From: CAZDKO01 sp964506075 [NCBI: uncultured bacterium]
Lineage (GTDB): Bacteria > CAZDME01 > JAYEMH01
Direction: 5' to 3'
Assembly: GCA_964506075.1 (NCBI GenBank)
Contig: CAZDKO010000013.1
Coordinates: 1 to 35,242 of the forward strand
DNA: 35,242 bases
Both the position numbers and the translations under genes were made by a program. Shown here piece by piece: positions 25,437 through 33,132 of this stretch (its first letter is position 1; each line of letters starts with the position of its first letter). The notes under the pieces are model-generated. The model did no database searches. It saw only the letters and a program-made list of their open reading frames with translations, and was not told the DNA's origin.

Positions 25437-28400
25437 GGAAAGACTGATTTTATTCTCTACATTCTGGTAAAATTTATTTAAATTGGAAATCCCTTCTTTT
25501 CCTTTATCAGCTAAAGTTATCAGTAAAGCCGGTCGGTTAGCTTCTATTTCGCTATCAACCGTACCCAGGGCGCTGGCTATCAGTAATTTATCATCATAGG
25601 TAAAATCTCCCAGAGAAAGAGCCCTGGCTGTATCCGGAACAGCGACGTTAATTAAACGCAGCCCTTTGATACCGGCCACCGCATTTTGCTCCCCGGAATG
25701 GTTAATGTCCGGCCCTTTACTTACTTTGGTAGCCCGCCGGAAAATATTCAGAGCCGCGTTTCTCCAGTTCTCCAAGACCGGCCTAATCTCCCTATCGTCA
25801 CCGTAATAACGTGTATCCAGACATTTGATATCAGCCCTATCCATAATCAGACGGACTATAACGGCCGTTACTTCTTCGGCCGAGGCCTTCTCAAGATTTG
25901 TTCCTAAGGCGTTTAAACCTCTTTCCAGGGCTTCCCGGCTCAGAATTCCTTTATCCATAAGTCCGCCGTAGTAAACAGTAATGCCGCTATCCGTAAATAC
26001 TTTCTTATCTTTTCTGGCTTTTAAATCTCCAACGATTTCCGCCCGGTCTTTTTTCTCGTATGTCTTGGTTTTATTTTTATACAGGACTACCGCCGGCTGG
26101 TCGACAAAATTAATGTTCCACAAATAAGCGACACTGGCCACAGCCTGTTCTAATCCGTACATAATACTGGTAATTTCTGAAACATTTTTTATTTCCTGCT
26201 CTATGACCGGATATCCCTTTTCCCGAAGGGTTTGGACCAGCTCTTCATTTTTATCTTCTTTCCCGGCAACTTTAAACCTTAAGAAAATCCGGTCGTTATC
26301 TTTAGGATTTTTCAGGGCAGCTAAACCCAGCTCTTCGCCGTAAATAATATGCAATCCTTTACCTTCTTTCCCCAAACTCTCTTCAAAAAGTTGCTCTGCC
26401 CAGGGGGCAATTTGTTTAAGCTCGGGAGGCAAAACTAAAGTCACCTCATCAACACCCTGCTGGGCCAGAAGATAAAGCGTTGTTCCCAGCTGGACGTAAG
26501 GGTTATTTTTGGCTTCAGAGATGGTGCTTAAATCAGCCGGACCTTTAAGTAACGCTTCAATAGCCTGCCCTCTTAAGCCGGCGGCTAAAAGGAAAAGCCG
26601 CGTCCCCGGAGCGGTAAAACGCCCGCCGATATCAATCCCTCCGTCTAACTGAATGGTTAAAACCCTGGGGTTCTTAGCGTATGGAGTAACACCACTGGGT
26701 AAAACGCCCTTTAAATTCTCCGCTCTTTTCTGCCAGAAGGAGTTTTCATAGGTCGGACTGCCAGGGTCAGTTAAAACAATAACCCGGTCTTCTAATTTTA
26801 CTTTACCTTTATTGTACTGAACCAGCGCCCTTTCCCAGACTTCCAAGTGAGATAAGGTTTCAGCCGTGGTTCCTGATTTAGTGGTGACGACCACGTAAGT
26901 ATTTTCTAAAGTCGGGTCATTTTCTCTGGTAAAATCTATAACCTTTTTCACTCCATCCGGGTCGGTATCGCTTAAGGTCTGCATAACCGGAAAATCTTTT
27001 ACTTCTTCAAAAGTTCCCATGACTGTATCAACGCATAAAACTGAACCGCCCATACCGCAAAAGACGATGTATCTGGCGCCGGACTTCCTAATCTCATTAA
27101 TTAAACCGGTTATCTCGGCTAAACTTTTCGGATTATTCAAAGCCCAGTTTACTATTGACATCCAGCCTAACCGCGGCGCATCACCGTCAAAGCTAATTTT
27201 AGCCAATTTATCAATTGCCACCGCTAAGTCGGGATTCTGAGTTTTAAGTTTTCCTAAATCGGCCTTTTCTTTTCCACTCATTAAAAGCAAGGCCTTTAAC
27301 ATCCCTTCGCGGGAAATATCCTCCATGGTTTTTTCTAAATCTTTCTCTATTCTCAATAGATTTGTAGTGTTCAAGGCGTATCTTTCCTCCGCTTGTTGCT
27401 GTTGTTCTACCCCGGTAGAAGCCAGAGCAGCCAGGGTCAATTTTAAATCTGGATATTTTTTAAGACAATCTGCTTCAATTTTTTCCGCCGCATTCTCTAC
27501 TTTTTCATATCCAAAAAGTTTTCTTAAAGCGGCTGTCTCCGCGTCGGATATCACCGGTAATTTCACTTTTGCCCTTTCAGCGACCTGATTCCTGGCGTGC
27601 ACCCACAAGGCCACCATAACCTCACTTAATCTTTTTAAATCCTCCTGATTAGTCGCCTGTACTCCGAAAGCGTCTTTGGGTGAAGTATTCGACCATCCCC
27701 AGAAGGCATCACCGAGCGGCGTCATAAGATGAAAAACTCCTTCCACCTCAACCAGGGTAAACGGACCCTTTCTCCCTTCAAACTTTTCCCAGTTATCTAT
27801 CAGTTCAAATCCGGGGTAAGCGCCGAAGAAATCCAGCACGTTCCTTTCCATCTGCAGCATAACTTCCTTTTTTAAATCTTCATTCATCGGCGTCCGTTGT
27901 TCCTGTAACTGCACCGATTCTTTTACAATGCCTTCGTCCTTAAGGAACTGCACGTATTCGCCTAAAGTCCAGGAAGGCTGATTATATTTTTCTTTAATTC
28001 CGGAAAACACCTGGAGCCAGAAAAGAGAAAACCGCACCGCGTCGTCAAAAGGTTCTCCTCTATCATTAGTAAGAAACATATGAAGTGAATATTCAGATTG
28101 GGTATTCATGTATCCAGGATGCCGGGTGAGAAATTCCTCAAGACTTAAACCTTCCTTCTGGGCTAAATCTCTGAGCAGAAGATCCATCGTCGCCTTTACC
28201 TTGGAATGCCCTTTAGGATGAAGTTTAGCCACGCCACCGAAATGCTCAATTAAATCCCTTATTTCGGTTTTCATCCTTGAGTCATAATAAAAATTTTTAT
28301 TTAAATCTTTGTATTGGTCAAGGGTTAACTGATATTCAACGACCGGATAAAATTCTTCATCACCTAAATATAGTTTCCCTCCCCAGACAACACTTACCCT

Positions 28401-29492
28401 ATCCGCATCTAAATCAAAATTAATAATGGCGACGTCGGGATTTTGCCGGGAATATTCCATAATATTGCTTTTCTCATTTGACAAAGCTACGCTGTCACTC
28501 CGGGAAGGATCCGGCAATCCGCCTTTTTCACAATAAGGATCGTCTTCTGTTCTGAAAACCTGAACTAAATTATCACCCAGCAATTCTTGAAAAAGACCCA
28601 CGTAGGAAACGGCGGAACCACCTCCAAAATTGACGGCTATCTTCATCGGATTTTTATCTAAAGATTGTTTAAGACCGGCAAATTCTTTTAAAAGCCTCTC
28701 GGTATACATCTTTCTTGATTGCTGACGGATTTCACGAGAGGCATTAACGGTCCCGGGAGTTGCAGCTTTTCTATATTCAGCCGAAAGGACCTGTTTTTTC
28801 AATCCTTCAAGCATGTCTCCGTATAAAGTGATACCGCCGATAACCGGTTTAAAACCGTTGGTTCCGATTTCCACGTGGCTTCTGGTCACGTATAAACCTC
28901 CCTGGGCGGATAGCCTGGAAATATTGCTGTATAATTCCCCCGAACAGCAGGTACCCAAATCAATAACATTCACCCCGGTATCGGTTAACCCTTTCATAAG
29001 ATTTTTCTTAACCCAGTCAGTCGAAGGGCCATTATCTCCGGCCATTAAAAAAGTATCCCCTGGCTTTAAACCCACCGTTTTCCCATGACGGGCAGAAGTA
29101 AATTCGGCTGTGCCTAAACCCCGGCCCATCCAGACTAATAATTCAGCATCAAATTGCTGCGGATATTTGGATTTATCGCCGTAACCGTCGAAACCGCGTA
29201 CATCATACTCTTTAACAATCTTGCCTAAAATATTTTCCAACGACTGCCCATTAAGACTCCAGGCTAAAATACTTTCATCTTTAATCATGTTTGATTCTCC
29301 GCTCAGTCTTTTAGTAAGTTCTCTGGCTTTCTCAGGATTTTCACTCAGGGCGCTGGCCCTTAAATCTTTTTTTTCTTTCTGATAAAATTCACCACCGGAA
29401 TAAGTACAACCGTAAGTAGTGAAAAGAAAGGTTTGAATAACTATTAAAGAAGCAATCCGAAACCAGTATACTTTCATTTTTACCTTACGCAT
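24786..29492 (-). CDS. Leader + phosphohexomutase + glucose-6-phosphate isomerase + shared C-terminal module
   Basis: This 1568-residue fusion has a leader at about 12-32 and a KDLRASALSENP motif. Residues about 85-640 are an alpha-D-phosphohexomutase (phosphoglucomutase/phosphomannomutase type): VTRSHVEIGTNGFK with the phosphoryl serine S205, NFDLDADR (358-365) as metal loop, and SEYSLHMFL as sugar loop. Residues about 705-1150 are glucose-6-phosphate isomerase: TTKSGTTAETL, DIGGRF, WAEQLFEESLGKEGKG and FVDQPAVVLYK with K1139. A region of about 200 residues follows, then the shared module (1353-1568). GGAGGGTATA precedes the ATG. The mutase loops are divergent (TRSHVE for TASHNP), so substrate choice is uncertain. 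It probably interconverts glucose-1-phosphate, glucose-6-phosphate and fructose-6-phosphate. Confidence 0.86.
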   Translation of the reverse strand: MRKVKMKVYWFRIASLIVIQTFLFTTYGCTYSGGEFYQKEKKDLRASALSENPEKARELTKRLSGESNMIKDESILAWSLNGQSLENILGKIVKEYDVRGFDGYGDKSKYPQQFDAELLVWMGRGLGTAEFTSARHGKTVGLKPGDTFLMAGDNGPSTDWVKKNLMKGLTDTGVNVIDLGTCCSGELYSNISRLSAQGGLYVTRSHVEIGTNGFKPVIGGITLYGDMLEGLKKQVLSAEYRKAATPGTVNASREIRQQSRKMYTERLLKEFAGLKQSLDKNPMKIAVNFGGGSAVSYVGLFQELLGDNLVQVFRTEDDPYCEKGGLPDPSRSDSVALSNEKSNIMEYSRQNPDVAIINFDLDADRVSVVWGGKLYLGDEEFYPVVEYQLTLDQYKDLNKNFYYDSRMKTEIRDLIEHFGGVAKLHPKGHSKVKATMDLLLRDLAQKEGLSLEEFLTRHPGYMNTQSEYSLHMFLTNDRGEPFDDAVRFSLFWLQVFSGIKEKYNQPSWTLGEYVQFLKDEGIVKESVQLQEQRTPMNEDLKKEVMLQMERNVLDFFGAYPGFELIDNWEKFEGRKGPFTLVEVEGVFHLMTPLGDAFWGWSNTSPKDAFGVQATNQEDLKRLSEVMVALWVHARNQVAERAKVKLPVISDAETAALRKLFGYEKVENAAEKIEADCLKKYPDLKLTLAALASTGVEQQQQAEERYALNTTNLLRIEKDLEKTMEDISREGMLKALLLMSGKEKADLGKLKTQNPDLAVAIDKLAKISFDGDAPRLGWMSIVNWALNNPKSLAEITGLINEIRKSGARYIVFCGMGGSVLCVDTVMGTFEEVKDFPVMQTLSDTDPDGVKKVIDFTRENDPTLENTYVVVTTKSGTTAETLSHLEVWERALVQYNKGKVKLEDRVIVLTDPGSPTYENSFWQKRAENLKGVLPSGVTPYAKNPRVLTIQLDGGIDIGGRFTAPGTRLFLLAAGLRGQAIEALLKGPADLSTISEAKNNPYVQLGTTLYLLAQQGVDEVTLVLPPELKQIAPWAEQLFEESLGKEGKGLHIIYGEELGLAALKNPKDNDRIFLRFKVAGKEDKNEELVQTLREKGYPVIEQEIKNVSEITSIMYGLEQAVASVAYLWNINFVDQPAVVLYKNKTKTYEKKDRAEIVGDLKARKDKKVFTDSGITVYYGGLMDKGILSREALERGLNALGTNLEKASAEEVTAVIVRLIMDRADIKCLDTRYYGDDREIRPVLENWRNAALNIFRRATKVSKGPDINHSGEQNAVAGIKGLRLINVAVPDTARALSLGDFTYDDKLLIASALGTVDSEIEANRPALLITLADKGKEGISNLNKFYQNVENKISLSRWVNAFPTVNKKLNGMKLTDLKNKPRAVVINSQIIKNNPSIGLAIINANRQLGKEKGLKFVLAHKNPEAVESFYAAVNKATNGAVNLKGEFDLVVSERFSPKRLALNINNAFGEIEKIEVIGPESWLNNYQNIPGIKDCLFIVCEIDRGKTVPGDLALWSGLDALVDEGILTAGEKEGLWNLRHNQRKGFFMVKSQRVGKDVQEMIDSYREIVSSE

Positions 29493-29519
29493 TATACCCT
29501 CCTGTTTTTTGTTTCAGCC

Positions 29520-30176
29520 CTATTCGGAAGATACAACTTCACGATAGACCTTAATCATTCTTTCGGTATCTGCTCCCACCTTCTTTGACTCCACTTTAAA
29601 GGTGTTTCGAGCGCTGTCCTTAAGACTGAATAAACCGTGTTTCTCCTCGGCCGTAAGTATCCCTTCGTTAACCAGCGCGTTTAAACCCGCCCATAACGCC
29701 AGGTCTCCCTGGTTAATATTCCCGCCTTCTCCAATCTCACAAACAACCACGATACAATCTTTTATCCCCGGAACACTCTGATAAACCTGCGCCCAGGCCT
29801 GGGGTCCGATTAATTCCACCTTCTCCAGATTCTCAAAACGGCTCTTTATTTTATCGATAACCGTCCTGGCCGAATCTTTCGTGGAAACTACCAGGTCAAA
29901 CTGTCCGGCTAAATCAACCGCTCCGTTAGTGGCTCCCTTTATATTTTTATAAAAACTATTTTCCTGCCCGGGTCTATCATAAGCCAGAACAAATTTTAAA
30001 CTTTTATTTTTACCCAGCTGGGTATTGGCATTCATAATCGCCAAACCTATACCCGGATTATCCCGGAGCAACTGATAGTTAACCACTACCGCCCGCGGAT
30101 TATTGTTATCCTTGAATTCATTTATCTTATCGGCGTTTAAGTTCGCTCTTACCGCCGGGAAAACTTCCGCCCACAT
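29520..30176 (-). repeat. Shared C-terminal module, copy A (PGK-TPI fusion)
   Basis: This encodes residues 965-1182, with NPRAVVVNYQLLRDNPGIG, LKFVLAYDRPG, GIKDCIVVVCEIGEG and a terminal YREVVSSE. The alternation of hydrophobic strands and amphipathic helices suggests an alpha/beta fold. I do not recognise the family. Confidence 0.9.
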
Positions 30177-33068
30177 TTCCGTTTCCCTGTTAATCACGTA
30201 ATCTGCGGTACGCTTTACTATCGGAGCAAATTTTTCTGCTTTAAGACTGTCTCCGCCGACTAAAGCCCCGTCAATATGCGACTGGGCTATTAAATTAGCT
30301 ATATTATCCGCTTTAACGCTGCCACCGTATTGAAGACGCATCTGGGAAGCTACCTCTATACCAAACATATCGGCCAGTACCCCCCGGATGAAACTTATGG
30401 CTTCATTGGCCTGTTCTGGAGTAGCTGTTTTCCCGGTGCCGATAGCCCAGACCGGTTCATAAGCAATTACAATTTTTGAGGCTTGCTTGGCTTCAATATC
30501 AGCCAGGCTTTCTCTAACCATTGAACTAAGAAGCTCGTTAGTCTTACCGGCTTCTCTTTCTTCTAAACTTTCACCGACGCAGACAATCGGCGTCAAGTTA
30601 TACTTAAGGGCTGTTTTTAATTTCCGGTTGATATTCTGGTTGGATTCTCCGGTAAGCTTTTGCCCCGGGCTTCTTCTTACTTCCGAATGACCTAAAAGCA
30701 CATAGTCAACATATATCTCGGTAAGTTGAGGAGCTGATATTCCGGAAGTAAAAGCGCCTTTTTCCTCAGCCCACATATTTTGGGCGGCAACATGTATTCT
30801 TCCGACGGGAATCTCCCCGGCGTTTTCTAACTGTTTTAAAACCGTCACTACATCTTTTAAATGAATAGTGGAAGGACAGACAACAATATCAACGGTCCCG
30901 ATATCTCTTACCTCTCCAGCGATCCCTACTAATAACTCGCGGGCTTCGTCGGCAGAAGTAATGGACATCTTCCAGTTCCCGCCGATTATTGGTCGCCTCT
31001 GAACCTCGGTCATCTTATCCAGATCTGACTGGGCATAAGAAATTACCGCCGCGCCGCTTAAAAATCTATCAACCTGGTTCTGTGCATACTGGTCAAGACT
31101 GTCACCGACTAATAACTTCTCCGCTTTTTCAGCAATATCCTCGGCTTCATTGACCGCCCGGCTGTAATCTTTAGTTTGCGCATAAACTTCTGTGGCTTTA
31201 TTTAAAAGAACCAGTTCTCTGACCAGCAAAGCATTTAATAATTCCTGATTATTCGCATAAAAATCCCTGTTTCTTATTAAGGCCTCAGGAAAATATCCTG
31301 TTTGCCGGGTGAGTCCGACGTGAGCAATCTGATAATAATTATTATCCCTTATTATTATAGCCGGCGAAGTAACCTGAGAAGGATTGGTAACCAGCGTAAA
31401 TTTCATTTTATCCAGGGTCTTATTTAATTCGTCAACATTAACTAAGCCAGCCAGTTTTTCTCTGACGTTTGGTCTGGCTAAATAAGTCTTAATATTCTCT
31501 CTGGCCGAAACGGTAAAATCAGAAGTTCTGTTGGCGGCAAGAGCTGTTTCTATCGCTCCATTAACACTTTCTCTCCATACAGAACGATGTGGGACATCAC
31601 CTTTTTTCTTGGCCAGGTTAGAAAAATCTTTCAAACTGGCGGCTTTAGCTAAATTCGTAAATCCGGAAAGAGTGCCGTTATTCTCAATAAATTCAATCGC
31701 GGCACCGCCGCCGGTAGAAACAAAACTCATTTTATCTTTTAACCCGAATTCCTTGACCGCTTCAGCGGTATTGCCTCCGCAGATAATACTGTTGGCTCCC
31801 TGACTAACCGTAAAATAAGCAATTAATTCCGCCACACCCCTGGTTCCGGCCGCAGCCGGCTTTAATTCGGAAACACCCATATTACCGTTCCATAAAATAG
31901 TACCGGGTTTTATCTCATTCATAACGTTTCTAAAATTTAAAACCGTCTGGGGACCTATATCCACTATGTACCAGCCGTCAGGAACCGACGTCGGACCAAC
32001 CGGCACCGTTTTATAAGTGGCATTCTTCATTTCTTCCGGATCAGTGCTGAAACGGTCCACAATTAAAACGTCAACCGGCAAAAGTAATTTTCCTGAATCT
32101 TTACCGGTATATATTCTTTCCGCTATTTTTAAATCATCTTCGGATACACTTGAAGCACCGACGCTGCCTCCCATAACCTTAATGAAAGGAACAGCCATCC
32201 CTCCGCCGATAAATATCTTGGTCGTCCGATTCATAAGGCCTTCAATCATTTTTACCTTATCCGAGACCTTGGCTCCGCCTAATAAAACTACCATTGAACC
32301 TTCGCTTTTAAGAACCGGGGTTAAACCCCTTTCTTCCTCTTCAATCAGTAAACCTTTTACGCCCGGTATATGCTTAGCCACTCCACCGACTGTGGCCTGC
32401 TTACCCCGATGAGAGACACCAAATCCGTCCAGAACAAAAACATCGGCTAAAGAGGCTAAATCTTGAGCAAACACCTCATCGCCGGCTTCATCGCCGGGTG
32501 AGAAACGGACATTTTCCAGAAGGATTATTTCCCCGTTTTTCATTTTATTCTTCACGTAATCCCTGATTTCATCGTTCACTATATCGTTAAATTTTTTCAC
32601 CGGAAAACCCGATAATTTCTCTAATCTGGCGGCGATATTGTTCAAACGTAAACTTTCATCGATTCCTTTGGGACGGCCCAGGTGACTCATCAAAACCACT
32701 TTACCGCCGCGTTCTCTGATGAAATTAATGGTCTTCACCGAAGCGGCAATCCGGCTATCATCGGTAATGTTGCCTTTTTTATCGGTCGGCACATTATAAT
32801 CAACCCGGATGATAAACGTCTTCCCATCTATCTGCTCTTTGGGTATCTGGGAAAGATAAAGACTATCCGAAGGGTAAGCACTCAATTTTCCTTCAAGGTT
32901 TTCTAAAACGAGCGGATTACTTTTAACCGCACTGACTCTTAAATCCTCTTCCGGTAAATTTTCCCACGCGGGATAAGCAAAAGAATAGCTGGTAAATATA
33001 AAAATTTGAATAATAGCCAATGATAGAAATCTAAAAACCAGACTTTTCCTAAGGCTTCTTTTAAACAT
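29520..33068 (-). CDS. Leader + phosphoglycerate kinase + triosephosphate isomerase + shared C-terminal module
   Basis: The 1182-residue fusion has a leader at about 11-32 (FLSLAIIQIFIFTSYSFAYP) and an EDLRVSAVKSNP motif. PGK spans about 76-472: RVDYNVP, SHLGRPKG, LLENVRF, GGAKVSDK with K267, WNGNMG at 393-398 and STGGGAA at 451-457. The nucleotide-site GGDT is GGNT here (431-434). An unassigned helical stretch covers about 475-685. TPI spans about 692-950 with GGNWK (N698, K700), LGHSE (H794), AYEPVWAIGTG (E871), YGGSV and VGGDS, so its catalytic residues are intact. The shared module is 965-1182. AAAAGGAGGGG precedes the ATG. PGK-TPI fusions are known in Thermotoga, but not with this leader and tail. 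Confidence 0.9.
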   Translation of the reverse strand: MFKRSLRKSLVFRFLSLAIIQIFIFTSYSFAYPAWENLPEEDLRVSAVKSNPLVLENLEGKLSAYPSDSLYLSQIPKEQIDGKTFIIRVDYNVPTDKKGNITDDSRIAASVKTINFIRERGGKVVLMSHLGRPKGIDESLRLNNIAARLEKLSGFPVKKFNDIVNDEIRDYVKNKMKNGEIILLENVRFSPGDEAGDEVFAQDLASLADVFVLDGFGVSHRGKQATVGGVAKHIPGVKGLLIEEEERGLTPVLKSEGSMVVLLGGAKVSDKVKMIEGLMNRTTKIFIGGGMAVPFIKVMGGSVGASSVSEDDLKIAERIYTGKDSGKLLLPVDVLIVDRFSTDPEEMKNATYKTVPVGPTSVPDGWYIVDIGPQTVLNFRNVMNEIKPGTILWNGNMGVSELKPAAAGTRGVAELIAYFTVSQGANSIICGGNTAEAVKEFGLKDKMSFVSTGGGAAIEFIENNGTLSGFTNLAKAASLKDFSNLAKKKGDVPHRSVWRESVNGAIETALAANRTSDFTVSARENIKTYLARPNVREKLAGLVNVDELNKTLDKMKFTLVTNPSQVTSPAIIIRDNNYYQIAHVGLTRQTGYFPEALIRNRDFYANNQELLNALLVRELVLLNKATEVYAQTKDYSRAVNEAEDIAEKAEKLLVGDSLDQYAQNQVDRFLSGAAVISYAQSDLDKMTEVQRRPIIGGNWKMSITSADEARELLVGIAGEVRDIGTVDIVVCPSTIHLKDVVTVLKQLENAGEIPVGRIHVAAQNMWAEEKGAFTSGISAPQLTEIYVDYVLLGHSEVRRSPGQKLTGESNQNINRKLKTALKYNLTPIVCVGESLEEREAGKTNELLSSMVRESLADIEAKQASKIVIAYEPVWAIGTGKTATPEQANEAISFIRGVLADMFGIEVASQMRLQYGGSVKADNIANLIAQSHIDGALVGGDSLKAEKFAPIVKRTADYVINRETEMWAEVFPAVRANLNADKINEFKDNNNPRAVVVNYQLLRDNPGIGLAIMNANTQLGKNKSLKFVLAYDRPGQENSFYKNIKGATNGAVDLAGQFDLVVSTKDSARTVIDKIKSRFENLEKVELIGPQAWAQVYQSVPGIKDCIVVVCEIGEGGNINQGDLALWAGLNALVNEGILTAEEKHGLFSLKDSARNTFKVESKKVGADTERMIKVYREVVSSE

Positions 33069-33132
33069 TTGTTACCCCTCCTTTTATTACTATCTTAAAA
33101 ATTATTAAAGTTTTTAACTCAGTGGGTACGGT

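Noticed and set aside
29394-29420. Lipoprotein signal (TTYGC) in the Pgm-Pgi leader
   Set aside because: The cysteine is present, but the preceding residues do not fit a lipobox and the three sister leaders have no cysteine there.
33069-33132. Terminator between the ChaN-like gene and the PGK-TPI gene
   Set aside because: Only a weak TTAAAAA/TTTTTAA pairing exists, with no GC-rich stem, so I treat the genes as probably co-transcribed.
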